Below the pieces are notes generated by a model. It had not been told where the DNA came from, searched no databases, and saw nothing but the letters and a program-made list of their open reading frames with translations. DNA of 64,000 nt from Datnioides undecimradiatus (Eukaryota > Chordata > Actinopteri > Lobotiformes > Datnioididae). The position numbers and the translations under genes are program-made. The stretch's first letter is position 1. The number at the start of each line of letters is the position of its first letter. Location: assembly GCA_008933995.1 (NCBI GenBank), contig WARS01000036.1:1774419-1838418 (forward strand), given 5' to 3'. Shown here piece by piece: positions 47,001-62,000 of this stretch.

Positions 47001-50000
47001 TTGGGTGTGGAGATACGGTGTTAGTGTTGAGTCATGCAACATGTGGATGAATGCAGTTATGTGTGTGATGATGTGTGTGTGAATTAATTGACAACTTAAG
47101 CAAACTACAAACTGCTTTGGGTAATGTGCTGTAATAAGATTGAGATTAAGAAACCTTTATTGTCCCACAATGGGGAAACTGCATTGTTGCAACAGCAAGG
47201 TAAGAGCAGTAGGTAAGAGCAGCAGTAGTACAATAAGCAATAGTACAATATATTGTAATAAAAAATAAATAAAGATATTGCACATTGGAATGTAAGGAGA
47301 TAAGCCACAATAATGTCTTTTCCTGGTTTTAAAGGCAGCGTTGCAGTAATGTGATATTATTTTCAGAACTTTTCACACTGTCCTGGCTGCTGTGTTGTTT
47401 ATATTTACCCAGTTTTTAGTCATTATATACACATTACTGATGATTAGTTATCAAAATCTCACTGCGTAGATATTTTATGAACCATGAAAGTTTAAAACCA
47501 GAATGTCCTAGATTCTAATGTAGATCCCTGTTATGCTACGCGCGCATGAACGTTTGTGTTTGTGGACAAGAGCTCCTCAGTCTCAGTGGGGCTTTGTGTG
47601 GCCGAGCAGTGCCGCTGATGGTTTTGTAACAGAGGCGGAAAAGAGGAAGCCCCCTGTCAGCTCACCTCCGCTGTAATCTCCACTGTCCCGGTCTGAAAGG
47701 GGACACAATGAGGGTAAATGAGCTTTAGCCTCTGATGACAGGCGCCATTACATGATCGCTCATGGAAGAAATGCTTAGAATGATAATGAGGACGATGAGT
47801 GTGATGTTACCTGAACTGAACTCACATGAAGACACTCATTTTGTTGTGATTCAGGCTTCAAACATTACTGAAATGAGAATTATCTCAACTTCCTGTCATT
47901 TGTGAAGACCATAGATGACATTTCTCCAGACAATTAATAAGCTTTGGTCCAAATACTCATTGTGTTCCTGGTGTTTGTAGTCCAGGTTCTGCTTTTCACA
48001 GCTCTTGTGTCTTCTGTTTGACATGTTGTAATATTTGTTGCGTTTTATCATTATTATATTATGTCAGTAACTTTTTGGGCTTGTGCTGTTGGGTTGTTCC
48101 ATCCCTGTCAACAAAATCTGATCAAAACACACCCACACATTCCTGACAAAGCAAATTAACTGCGTTTTTTTAATGTAAAACCTCTTTGAGGGATATTTTG
48201 CTAAGTTCACTGTGCTTCATCAGTGCTGCTGGTAACTGTTGAAGCAATAAATTCCTCACTGTGTGCTATATCTGTCAAGGCTTGGTTACGAGGTGAGAGC
48301 AGGACCCAGATGCAGGCATGGACAAGGACGCAAAAGATCTTTTAACAGTTTATTTAATGGGCTTAGGCTTACGGATGGTCAAGGCAGGCAGGGTCGAAAT
48401 CCAGGGAGTCAGTCCAAACATAACATGGAACTCAATAATCCAAAATAACCAAAGATCCAAAAAGAAACAGAAATCCAAAATCTCAACAATCAAGCACATG
48501 GAATCAAGGTAGGGACATGGATGCTAACAGAGCAAATGAACCGACAGAGAACAAAGGCAATGGCATAACTTAAATAGACAGGGGAGGGCAGCAAAACGAG
48601 ACACAGGGGAAACCAATGGACTAATCAAGAACAGCAAACAAGTAGACAGAAACACACAAGGGAAGAACCTTTCAAAATAAGACAGGAAATAACAAAACAA
48701 GAAACTCAACTCAAAACAAGAAACTCAACTCAAAACCCTGACAATATCAACTGAGAAAGCTGAGTTCTCCTGCTCATGGAGCCATGCCACCCGGACATAC
48801 CAGCGGGGAACAGAGTGGCAGACAGGGCTTCCATCTAACAACAAAGCTAACGCTAACTGAGCCAGTGCTGCGGCTATAAAGTACAAAAAGCAGTTATCAA
48901 CGTCCAGCCTGCTGCTTTTTATTTAGCTATGTTCAAATAGGCTTGCATGGTTTCTTGACTGCACCAGAATATTATCACGCCAGTCTGCAGGAGTAGCCAC
49001 ATTAGCTGCTCATGTTAATACCAAGTTAATCAGGATAGCCTACATCGATTGTACCTTCACAGGCCAAGAGTAACGTTCAAATGCAAAATGTTTCCCACTG
49101 CTACATTTGTTTGACAGTATCTTAAGCCCCAAATACATACAGCTTCATATCCAAGTCAGCCAAAGCACCATAACATCATCTGCATATTGTGAGATGCTGT
49201 TGGAGTAGCTAGTTTGCAATGTAAGTTTTGTAATAAATCTCTCATTGGCTATTCTTGCCAAACAAACACTTATATTAAAGCTGTAATAAATCAGCACTGT
49301 TATCTGTGGGGATCAGATATTACTGTATATTACAACAAATCCCAAATCAGATGTCTAATTAACCAGGACATGGGCTCACTGAGATTTAATACAAACTTAC
49401 AGTAAATTAGATAAAATATCAAGAGAGTAATCAAGATTTGCACATCACATAAAATTAAATTGGTGTATAAGAATAATAAAATAACAGCAATAAACATACA
49501 CTTACAAGTATGATTTTAAAAAAACAGAGCTACATATTGAAACAGGGAAAAGACACTTTTCAGATTATTAGGTTTTAGTTTGCAGCCGTGGGACACTACA
49601 AGGATTGTCTAGTGACTTGATGACCTACAAACATCAGAAATGTATTTTAAGTTTCTCATGTGACTTTTCACTCAAACGATTCTTTACACTATACAAAGAC
49701 CTCTCTGCAGCGCTAATGAAGGATGAATGCATGAAGGAGATTTCTCCTGCTGTAAACTGATTGTAGGCTTTCTGTCGCATCGATGGCAGCATAGATGGAC
49801 GCGGCTGCTTGTGCTTATGCTCTTCATCATTGTCTCTCATCGCACTCTTCCTCCTCTCAATAATTTAAACACAAGAGTCAGTGCAAGACTGATTCACTGC
49901 TGAACCTGATAACCTGAAACATTATGAGGCTAAATGCTAAAAACCATGTACCAGGGTACTCTGTGGTACTCTGTGCCATTTAAATTAGGGATAATGTAGT

Positions 50001-53000
50001 AATTCTATTAGAAAATAAATGAGTAAATGGACAAAAACGCGTACCCTTAATCTGTTGCCGCTAACATTAATAACTTAAGTCAGAGTTCAGCTTCTCAACA
50101 GCATTGATCATCAATCTATCAATCTGCCTCACAGCATTTCTTGGTGATTGTTAACTCTGCTGCTTTACAGAACAGAGCATCCCTTCCATTTAAAAGCCAT
50201 TTGACAAAATCCATCCTGTGGGATCTATTGAGTGATCACTATCAGACCAGACTAACAGCATTACATTTTGATTTCTTTTAGTGCAATCACTGTGATGTAA
50301 AAAGGGACACCAAGTCAGTCTGATATACTGACAGGTTGCAAACCAAAGAAGGTTGAGATGGAAAGTGACCGTCAACTCCAGGAATGTACACAAACTGTCA
50401 GAACAGGCTTTTAAACTAGATTAGCTGTGTTGCTGCTTCCTTGGGGTAACTTTTGCTTTGCTATGAATTGTGCATTGACAGGGGGCTCATCACAATATTG
50501 GGGCTATTTTCCACCTCCTTGAAGTCAAGACATCCTCCAATGAAACAGGTCAACCCAATGATTACTTAAAAAATGGCACACATGCCCTGATAGGGTTGTA
50601 AGCACCGTGCAGGAACTTGTGTCTACATGACATTCATATGTTTGCCAAACTGCTCGTTTGTGTCACAGTTAATTAACTGACATCTGTCAGCAGGCTGCTG
50701 GGTGAATTTTCCCAGACTTCTTAAAACATGTACTGTGTAATTACCAGCAAAACACCGGATTAAACTAAGAACACTCCAGCCCAGGGACTGTGCAATAAAT
50801 AATATGCTTTGAGAAACTGAATTATTCCTTATTTATGGAGACTGAGAGGTGTTGGTTGCTTAGTGACCGTCTCAGCATGGTCTACGATGGCAATGTCAGT
50901 CTGTTGGTCTGTTAGTCAATCATTATTGAAAACAACTATTAGATGGATTTCCAGAGGAGGAATCCTCCTGACTTTAGTGCTCTGCTGACTCTCTCCTTAG
51001 CTTTACCATGAGGTTGACATTTGTGATTTTGAGGGAATTATCTTCACAGTAATGGATATTTGCATTGTGGACAACATGTTACCATTTAGTTCAAAACACT
51101 GCTGAGTCTAAGTTTGCAAACCGTAGACTCCTTGACCATCTGTTTTGTTCAATCAGTGCAGATGTATTTTATGATCAAAATGACCAAATGCCTTTAATGG
51201 ATAGCTTTTTTGAATTTTAGTTTGACCAAACACTTTCTAAATGTCTGACATTTAGTCTTGTCAGAGCAATAGCTTATGTTTTTTTTTCGTTCATAGAAGT
51301 GAAACAACGTCACTCTTCAAAAAGTAGCACTTTTTTTTTTTAGTAGCACATTTATCACAGCAGACTTTTATTGATTTGTTTCTTTGATTCTGTAGAGGGC
51401 AGCAGGTATTATGGGAAGAAAGCATGGGATGAAGTAAAACAAAGCACCTGGGCTTGTCAGGGTTTGGACTAAACAGCACAGATACTTAAAGATTAAGCTT
51501 TTTGGAATGTGCTCTGACTCTGATTCTTTTAAGAGGAACTTCTTGGTTCACTGATGAGGCAAGACAGCCAGCAGTCAGGTGAAAACCCTTGTAAGTTCAG
51601 TCAGTACCAAACACAAGAACACAACAGCAGTCACTGGTAGGAACGCTGACATTCTGCTTCTGAGAAGTGTTCAGCATACCTCAAGAAGCAGAGATTACTG
51701 TGTCCTCCCCCCTCCTCACTTTCTACCATGCATCCACCATGTGATATTTGTGTCTTCACACAGGCCTGTGGAAGCTCAAACTCATATCTACATGACATTC
51801 CATATCATGTGTGGATCACTCACTTGTGAGGCTCCCATTGAGTAGAATTAACCCTGAGGGCACCCTTAGGTCCTAGCTGACAAAACTATCACATTGCTGT
51901 TAGATTGCCAGACTGAGCCCTGGAATGAGCTCCAGCTCAGTGTAACATCAAGCATTCTGACCAGCTGAAGTGATACAGCAGAGTCAAAGGCCAAGTGAGT
52001 GTAAAGAAGAGGCAACAACTTGTTTTTGCACTATTTGTACTATGTGGTTCATTCAAGTACTAAAAGCAATGACTGAACATGTGTCTTTTATATGAACGGC
52101 TGTGTTTTGCAACCTTAAGTAGCAGTTAGCATTTTAGCATTAGCATGTTTTCACTTTCACGTCTACTGATTCCTGCTCTCAGCAGGGACTGAATTTACAA
52201 CAGGACACTTTGAAGGGGCTTTGTATAGGCAATGACATCACATGTGCCAGACTGTGATTATTCATCTATTTAAATGTTGCAATAGTCAAAATGTTGGTGA
52301 TAAAAATCATGGTTTCGGGTCTATTGGCACAAATTTAGGTTATACTTGATCCAACAGTGGATTGATCTCACGCCTTTCAAAACATCTGATATCTTACATC
52401 TTACAATGGCTATGCTTATTTTGGTAGCAGTTGAATGAAGACTCGTTGAGATTTAGATGTTAACTGAATTATTCTGCAAAATAATGCAGGGCGGACTTCT
52501 GAGTTGATGAAAGGTTGCATTGATTCAGTCAAATCAGTGAATTTGCTGGTGTTTTGAAGTTTGTAACATAATGTTGTTTCAAAAATGTAGTTTCATAGTA
52601 ATAAGCCATTTCCACTTTGATTCACCATTACCTCTGTTAGATGCAGCTGTAGAGATGTGCAAAAAACGTGAAATATCAAAAATCTGGAAAAGAAACCTTT
52701 GTTTCTGCCACGTAGAGGTTCAAAAATTATAGGCCAGAACATAAAGTTTGTTGTAATTGTGCCAACATCTAGCCAAAAGAGTTAGAGTTTTGAACTAAAA
52801 CCAACTCCCTCTGTAAACAGCCTTCAACACAGAATCGGGAAGATGGTTCATTTCTGACATATTTCAGTGACCACTAAACATGACGGTTAGTGCTGGAGGC
52901 AAAAAAACAAAAAACAAAAAACAAAAAACAGGTTACATCAGTCAAGCAGCCGTGTTCCCGAAGATACTTTACTGCTCTTACCTTTGATTCCTCCTTAGTT

Positions 53001-56000
53001 GAAAATACATTTTAAAATAAAAACAAAAAGACTCCATAAAAAACAATAAACTTCTGAAATGTAATTTTTTTGGCCCAGTTTATAAATTTAGATGTTGGTT
53101 TGATGCAGCTCATTTTTTACTTCACTTCTGCAATGGTGAACGATGAGTTCACAGGTTATGTGTAGGTGTTTCTTGTCAAAGACCCTGCTGCCGGTACCTC
53201 CCGAGATTGCTAATTGTGACAAATGGTCTAGAGCTATGACAGATGTTTGTCTACAACGATGCCTTCTCTGCTGCAGTCAAAATGCCTGTCGTAGTCTATA
53301 ATTATGTGTCACATTCTTCACAGCCACCATCTCCTTGTGCACATATCCGCTCAGGTGTTCTGGCATTCATCATTTCTGGTACATGCTAAATGAAGTTCAC
53401 AGCTGAGATGAATATTACACTCCAGTAGAAGTACTGTTATTTTGAATGTGTTTATTCAAGTAAAAGTACCCGTGTAAAGTAAGAAGTCAGTTAAAATGTG
53501 TACTGCATCATAATGATGAAATGTTTGGTGATGTGTACAGTATATATGGCTCTGCTGGTATTGTGAAGAACACCTTTCAGCTACAATTGAACTAAATATC
53601 AATACAACAACACTAGTGGAACAGTATCACAGTGTCACAGCCCATGCATAGATCTAATGAACAATTATCAATATGCAGTGGCTGTCCTGTGTATTGAATG
53701 AACCAGAAAACTCAAATGACTAACAATAAATAAAAATAGCTATGCAGCGGGTGCTAAAAGCAATATCAGGCTTCAGAAATGAAATAAGTGCACTCTAGCA
53801 GCAGAACAGAAGTATAAGCAGCACAAAGCACAGCACAAAGAACAGAGATGTTGCACATACCAACACAAATATGCTTGCTCATGGTGGAACTGTTTGGTGT
53901 AATGAATAGTAACGAGTGTGGTCTTGACCCGCTCTGTTTGTAAAGTGCCCTGAGATGACATTGGTTGTGATTTGGCGCTATGTAAATGAATTGAATTGAA
54001 ATGTTAAAGCAAGGCATGGTTTCTACTAACTGTAGATACACAACAATGATGTTCCGTCATCTGTCTGAACGTCATTCTGTTCTGCAGGCACAACATCATA
54101 TGATCATATGATAACCCAAACCGTCTACTCAGCCTGTCTGTCCCAATGCAACCAGTCCAATTGTCAGAAAGAGCAGAGAGGACTCACACTCCTGACTGAA
54201 GGATGAAGTTGACGTGCAGTGTGGCAAACGTTTGGAGGATCCACCATGAGAATTTCGCATTTCCCCAAACTTAGCATGCACCTGTTGGTCATGAAGGATC
54301 TTGGGTGTGATTGGTTTAAGTCACTTTGCTTGCTCACTGGCTGGTGGATTAAATCAGTGATAAGAGAAGATGCAACCTTTTTTAAGCTATGCCTTCCAGG
54401 AGAGTGTGTCTTTGGATGTGGAACTCTCCAGAGCTCTGAACTCAACACATTTCTTTTGTTCCATGTGACTTTAATGTGCTTTCTATTTCCTTTTTACTGA
54501 AATTAAAGTATAAAAAGTAAAAAATATTCTCAAGTAAATGTGAGTGTGAAAATATTTTTTCCACCCCTTGTTTTGTAAAGAAAAATAACCATTTTCTGAG
54601 CAAAAGTTGAGCATCTTTCACGCAATTTCAAAAAACAAGGAAAAACCTGACAAAAACCAGTCTAACAGGACTTTTCTGCCTCTTTGATAAGTCCTCTTGT
54701 TAAAGTTGTTTAACACGTAAATCCTGATCATTAGTCAATCTCAGCTGTCATAGCTCAGTACGCAGGCCATGCTTTTATCAAGTCACGTCAAATCATCTCA
54801 GGTGCTAGTCAGTCTGAATGTGTCTTCATAACGAGCGGGGCTTTCTATTTTTGTCTCCACTGGAGAAACAGAGATAAGCTGTGGATTTTGATTGCCTAAG
54901 CAAAGAGCAAGTGAACTAAATGAACCAGCTGACCTGACTTGCTTCACCCCACTGCTCTGCAGTGTGTCTACAGTGAAATGATTTGCACTGCAGGTGGATG
55001 GAAGCAACAGAAGAGAGTAGTTCTCACAATATGACCTGTTTACATTCCATTAGTAACAAATGTGTATGTATTGACTTGATGTTTCCTCCTCAGCGGGGTG
55101 GGGGAGCACTGATAAACTAAACCATGGATGGATAGACGTTTGACACTGAATCCTTTGCGGTTGTGACGTTGACAGTGAAACAATCGTATACAAGCAGTAC
55201 TCTAATCACTTCTGCGGTAGTTCACGTGACAGCAGCTACAGTAGCTCTTAGATTACACTTTGCCACAATGACACACACAGACACACAAGCAGACTGACAA
55301 GGTGAAAACAATACTTTAGTATTTTCACTTCAGGTCAATGAAGCCATTTTTAAATATATCAGGTAATCATTGTGCAAGGTTCCGTCCTCATACAATGTAA
55401 CTATCATTGTTACTGTCATTGTTCCACTGGTTTCTTTTGTATTTATCAAAGGCCAAAGTGGCTTTGTGCTTAAAATGACTTTGTTCCATGGCCTGCTATT
55501 GTTTTACAGTAGCTGTGTTACGCCATCTAATTTCATGTGACCATATAAATAGAAATATATGTAATATATACTCTCCAAGAAGGCTGGATGTCTCTCTGTT
55601 GGCATATCTTTGGAAGGTGGGCAGTGACCAAAAAACAGAAGTTTGTCACCTGCACAGACACAATGCACTGTACAATGACACACTTTCAGTTACAGCACAG
55701 AACTTGTATGAACAGTTGTCCAAAAAAGATAAAAACATCAGATGTGATGATAAGTTCGACAGGCAAGTGGTCTGTGAGTGGCCTTGTGATTCTGCTTACC
55801 CCCTCTTCACCCCTCCGAACACACAAAACCAGAAAATGGTCCTTGAGTCAGGGCCAGCGTTGGAAAACAGAGCGGCTGAGAAAGCAGCTGGTTGCCTCCA
55901 GTGATTACTGTGGAGAAAAGACCCCACCCCCCATCCCGCTTTGCTTAGATAACGGGCCCGTTGTTGGATGTAGGACCCAAACAAAGACGACCCTGTCCCT

Positions 56001-59000
56001 CTCCTCTTGCTCACCCTACTCTCTGTATCTGTGTCCGAGCTTTGATTTCCTCCTTGGTTGGCCAACAGGTATCTCTAACTCAAAGATACCTGAACTACTC
56101 CCTCTGTCTCTCCTTCCATCCATCCCTCGATCCTCAGCCCTTCTTTTCCTGTAGTCCCTACATAATCCTGAGGACACAGAATTGGCTGATTAGGGAAACT
56201 TTATATGGTGGGAGTAGTCTGATTGGAACATAGGGAATCTGGTTGTTCCAAAACCCTGGAGGTAAAGAGCAATGCCTTTGTTGAACTGCCAGGGAAAATA
56301 TATTCTTACATGTTCATGACTAAATTTTGTGCTGCAGTTTTATACAAATTGGAGTTGTGCCTGTTGATGGTAACAACAGTACCACTGAGTCCTCTGAGCT
56401 AGAACACAGGGTACTCAGTGGGAAAGAGTTGACAGATAGATTAGGGTTGACCTGTTGGCTTAGATAAAGGAAGCATTTGTCTTTAAAGCAGATGTAGGGA
56501 GATCTAGTCATGCATTTAGTGGCTGAGAGATTGTTACCTTTTTATAAGGAAAACAAAGAGAGATTCACATAAATGAAGTCAGCGAACTGTTTGTAACTTT
56601 TCTGTCTCTTTTACTCATCAGGATGGCATTATCTCTGTCAAGGACATTGATCTGGTGATGTCAGAGGGGCTAGGAATGCGTTACGCCTTCATTGGTCCAA
56701 TGGAAACTATGCATCTCAATGCACCTGAAGGTAATGTTGGCTCACACAAACAGAAGATCAACTCAACCACTTCTTGCTTTAGTTTTACAGATATTTGCAT
56801 AAGGAGAGCTAAATATGTGACAGGCAACAATGGTCTTGGCCCACATGTGAAGAGTGGGCACATGGTTAAAGTGATGAAGGGGCCCATTCATTTTTAATAA
56901 AGTTGCTCTGTGTTTTGATCAATACGAAGGAGATCAATTCCAAATCGAGTCATGTGCCTTTTTAACTTCCCATTCACTTCAATTTCAGGGTAATTACATG
57001 GGTTTTATGTGGTCATTCTCACAACTCAACATTCTTAAGAATTTGATTTGAACTTTGACCAATGTTGACAAGTCATCATCAAAAATAGGGGAGTTAGAGT
57101 GAGTCAGAGTTGCATGATAGCCACAAGGTTAAACGCAAACTGACGCAGCACGTTGTTTCCGGCTAACTAATGAGTCTTAGCTCTGTGCTACTAACAGCTG
57201 ATGATACGATATTATTGGTTGGTTCAAGCTAATGTAAGCAGAGGTCAGGTTGTTTTACAGGAGGTAAATGAGTTGGAAATAGTTTTATGAGGGGAACATA
57301 AAGACAGATGTGATCTATATAGTAGAAGATACGTACTTGGGTCAAGTTATGAGTTGAAAAAATCTTGTAATAACAGTAATGAGAGTAATTCACCCCACCA
57401 GGGTCTTGAGAGTCAACAGTGACATAGCTTATCATCTCAGCCCAGCATACATGTAATGTCCCGTACTGCGGCGCTCCTCTGTGGGTCCGAGAAAGAGTGA
57501 GAGTGAAACCTCAGGGAGATGGAGAATATCAAAGGGGAGTGTGAAACCCAGAGAGTAGCCCTGACTGTGTACACACACAGAGAGGACGCTTTGGCAGAAC
57601 AAAGCAGTCTTTTGATGGGTAGCAATGAATGCACTCCCTCACACCAGTAATCCAAAACTCACAGAGCCCACATCACGGCCTTCAAACCAGGTGCCAACAT
57701 ACCTGTAGTTACTGCGCTGAAGCTTTTGACTTAGGTTTTTTTCTGCTCAGGAAACAGTAGTATGACCACGCTCTCAAAAGATTGCTAAGACCGACTCCTG
57801 ATGTGACTTCCTGTCCTTAAATCATTCCAATCAGATACTGGAGCACTCAGGCTCTCTGTCTCTGTCTCTCTTTCTACCCTGCCTGAATGACTTGGCTTTT
57901 GTAAACCATGTTCCTGCACAGGAGAGCATTATCTTTTAAAGGGAAAACCCACTGAAAACCTCCTGCCTGTGGTTAGTGGCTAATAGCAGATGTCTTTATG
58001 TAATCAGCTTGGGTTTGCACCAGCTACAACGGATTCAAATGGCGATCTAGTTTCACTGCAGGAAGGCACCAAAATGTCAATGGAAACTCCTCCAGCAGTG
58101 TGATCCACTTCTCCACTCTCTTACTGTAATTTCAGTACATTCACATTCCAAAAAAATCAGCAGAAGCAAAAGTTAGAAGAAGACATATTTTGATTCTTTC
58201 TTTGCCACAAACTTGAGTAACCTGTGGAGAACATTGTAACCACTGTAACAGAGACACTGTAACTTGTACCTTGAGGAGCATGTTGGAGTCCTGACTGATA
58301 AAGCTACGTTCATTCAATCATTGGCACATTTGGACTGAGTCATGCATCGTGCTCGAACAAGACCAAGAGTTTTTGATTCCGCATGAAAATCATTTTGTTG
58401 TTCCGCAGCACCAAACAGGCAACATATTTTGTTCTTCAGAGCCAACCGAAATTACGGTTTTCATAGTCTTACGTAACGATACAGCCCAAGTAAAAGGTCA
58501 ATGAAAAAAATACATATTTAGTTTCAACCTGTCAGAGCTGTAGTCTGGAATTTTCTACTTATTATCAGCTTCTACAGAGGTTTCCAAGAAACACAGTGGA
58601 GTTGTTGTGGAAGGCTCTTAGTAATTGCCATGACTCATGCCATTTACTTGAATCTTCACTGCAAAACCAGAGCCACAAGATATTTCTGATTCAATCCTAG
58701 ATCCTTGATCTTGATGTGTGGGATGCAAACATGTAAGAAAAAGTCAATGACAGCAAAAGAGCATGACATGCAAAATAAAATATTTTCAGTACCTCGGTAG
58801 CTGAAAGGTTGCAGCAAACACCACGAGGCTGCATGCTCGCACCCGGTTCTGGCTCTGTTCTGTTCTAACCTTTTCTTTCCCCCATTTCCTGACATAAAGC
58901 AAAAACAAAATGCCAAAAAAAGAAGATAGCTTGAAATAACACTCACATCACCCTCCCACACAGAGTCTGGTTCTGTATTTGGTTGAAGGTAGATGGTACT

Positions 59001-62000
59001 TATCACACAGGTGTGTCATATACAGCATAGTACTTCATGTAAACAAGTTCAGCTTCAGGAGAAAACATGAGATACTTTATGAATGTTCAGTTTTCTAGCT
59101 TTATCCTTGTCACACATTTGGTCTTTTTTCTGTCTGTTCCGTTGAATAACGTACAGGTGTCACACCATGGGATCATTTCAGCGTGACAAGCCTATTTTAA
59201 ACAGACACCTTCTGACCCGTGTCCATTAAAGAACTGGTGTGAAGCAGTTTGGGACCTTATTTATTTATTTGTTTCAGATTGCTCCACAGTGACGTTGTAT
59301 CACAAGGATGGAGTCCTCACTCGCTACGTTTCTTATCGCAGGAATGTCAACAGACCTTACTGCTGCCCCTCTTTATGATGTCTTCAGTCCAGTCTTTGGT
59401 TATTGTGGGGATCTGCATTGCCTCATAGGTCTTAAGCTGTGTGCTGCCCTTTTTCTCCATCCATGGGACGCAATCATGATCCACAGACATTAGGTTGTGT
59501 GTTGAAGGATGTATATAATGCTACATGTAGCATTTTAGCAAGTAGTAATCGATCAATGCTAACAGTAGCCCAGCCTGGTTTGTGTTGTTCATCTCTACGC
59601 AGTAGACCTGCCGTGAGACAAACAGTTGGGCTTATAGGAACAAAGGATTTCAGGACTTATGATTTAACTATTGTTCACTGCCATAATGTGATATCAGGGA
59701 TGTTTTTACATTAACTGGAATACATTTGCATCTGAACAATTGAGCTTTTCATGCTGTGTGAAGCCCAGAGAGTGGAGGAAATCCACCTGCCTCATTTATT
59801 AATCTTTAACACATTATTTGAGCAGCACATCAATCATTCATCAGCCAAAGTGTCTGTAGCCTAAATCACAAATAAATCATTAAAAAGTAATCGATGTGAC
59901 AATGACAGCAAGGAATCCCACCGAGAGTTAAACTAAGACAAAGAAAAGACTCTCTCAGGAGTTAAAAGGCATTCAACAAGCACTCTCAGCAAGGAGAGTT
60001 CTCATGTCAGAGGGACTGATGTCATCTTTTCATGACACCCACAAGCACAAAATTTAATTCAGTTTTACTTCCTGTTTTCCCAGTGGTCTTCTCTGGAATC
60101 AGCAAATTCCAAAGACTGAGGCTCCTCTAAAAATAATAGGATCACAACAGGGAAAATACCGGAGTCAAATTCCTCATAGGCGTGAGCATACTTGGCGAAA
60201 TAAAGCTGATTCTTTTACTTTGTACAGAATAGAAAATAACTTGCTACCCACATTTATTTTACATTAACCGTAACAAATTTCATTTTTTGTTTTTATGGCT
60301 GTGGTCAGTCAAAGTCAGCACACTGTATATTAAAGTGAAAAACCAGTGTACAGTGACACTGTTTATCTTTTGTTTAGTGTTCATGAAGAACTCAAAACTG
60401 TCCCATGGATAGAATTATATTTCTTAATAATTGTCGTTTTAATACCTAACCTGCATTGTACTGAGGCTACCTCCATTATAGTCATTACTGTATTTGGTTT
60501 AACCACTTTCTGTCAGGCAGGGCTTCAAAGTTGGAAAAACACTGCGGCCCAGAGAAACATGTTCCAGGCTTCAATTACAATCACACAACTTCAGTCACAA
60601 GAAGTCTAAATCCCATTTCGCCTCCCACAGTTTGTTCTCACTCTCCACCTGCAGGGAATGTCTAACAGGTGACAACAGCTTTTCAGATTGTGATATTTTG
60701 CCTCATACTCCATGACAACGTCCAGAATTTTAAGCTTGTCAGCTTTGGGAGCTATGAGGCATATATCATGACATATGTGTAAACCAACGGCTGTAGGATT
60801 GGTGCCATTTACCGAAATCTCACTCCTGGCATCCCCCCTCTGATCAGCTGTTCTCCCGCAGGTTTAGAAGACTACATGAAACGTTATGGAGAGGGCATAC
60901 AGAGGGTCCTGAACTCCTTTGGACCTGTACCAGACTTCTTCAGTGAAGGAGCCAAGAGCATTGTTAATGTAAGTGCGGTGGCAGCAGAGGAGACCGTGTT
61001 TTATCTGAACCTGTCGGGAAACAGAGCCATGGATGTGTTGTTGTTGTGAAATGTAAAAAGTAACATCATTCATTTATTTAAATCATAGGCATTTAATTAA
61101 AAAAACATAACATGGCCAAATGTATTTATTTTTTTCCCATTGACTCGCTCAAATGGAGCGAATGTTTGCTAATGGTGTCTTTAGTTCTGCATGACTGAAA
61201 GTCAAGAGGTCCTTCATACCCGGCGCTAAAAGCTCTCCCCTAAGTAGGCATTACATAGTCACATGCTATCACTGGCTGGTAAAATGTTAGCCACACAGGG
61301 TCATCATGTGAGGAAACCCTGAGCCAGTGCAATAAATACTTTAAGGTAAACTGTTTTTCGAGAGAAGCAGCCATCTTTCTGATTTTCATGTTGTTCAGAA
61401 AGTCATTTTCTCAACAGGAACGTTCTCTAAGAATAATGCTTTTGCAGCAGCAGTGTCCTTGATTCTTGTTACAACAGTTATACAGCAGCACACCAAAGGC
61501 AGGAAGGCGGCAATGCATGCACAAGCAAAATCCCACTCTCTGCTTGCAGCTGCTTCACAGAGGTCATCAGCTGCAGTCGGCTTTGGTGCACAGCAGTCCC
61601 ACCTGCAACCAGAGTCACAGGGGAAAAGGATGAAATCTCTCAGTAAACTTCTCAAACCACTACTGTGGCATGGTTCCTCTGCATCAACATGCAATCTTGC
61701 CTTTAGCTCTAACCTCCACTCATCCGCTAACCCCAGAGGAGTCACGCTGGATAACATTAATAAACACTTTTTTTCTGTGGTTGTTTGTTGCGTAGCTGAC
61801 AGGCCAGCAGTTACTATAAATCATCTGGTATCTCGTGATATATTTAAGTTTCACTTACATTTTCAAGTCTTTTCAGTTTTGCAGATTTTCTCCCAGTATG
61901 GGATGTCCACAGCACGCTGCCCCCCATTTCCACATTTCCACTTCCACTATAAAGTTATTCCAACCAATTGGTGTCAAAGATGAGGGATGCCCCCACACAT

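Larger units (their letters stand above)
46875..56621 (+). other. CRYL1 intron 6, 9.7 kb
   Basis: The largest intron in the window. It contains a repeat fragment at 47131-47290, a solo LTR at 48273-48743, an AAAAAAC run at 52901-52930, remnants of one or two further elements at about 53417-54572, and long stretches in which I recognise nothing. Open frames at 55488-56154 are not supported as genes. Confidence 0.65.

Noticed and set aside
49634-49840. 68-codon minus-strand frame with mixed composition
   Set aside because: No known family, no flanking exons in phase, and it lies in the large CRYL1 intron.
55488-56154. Overlapping open frames of 138 and 188 codons on +
   Set aside because: Intronic in CRYL1, no recognisable family, no splice sites that would join them to CRYL1.
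59279-59376. Exon-like stretch in CRYL1 intron 7 starting after TTTCAG with an open frame ([19 protein letters not shown])
   Set aside because: There is no usable GT donor at a suitable place, CRYL1 is complete without it, and the frame closes soon after.
61453-61983. 176-codon open frame on +
   Set aside because: It lies wholly in CRYL1 intron 8, shows no domain or composition typical of a protein, and has an equally open minus-strand shadow.
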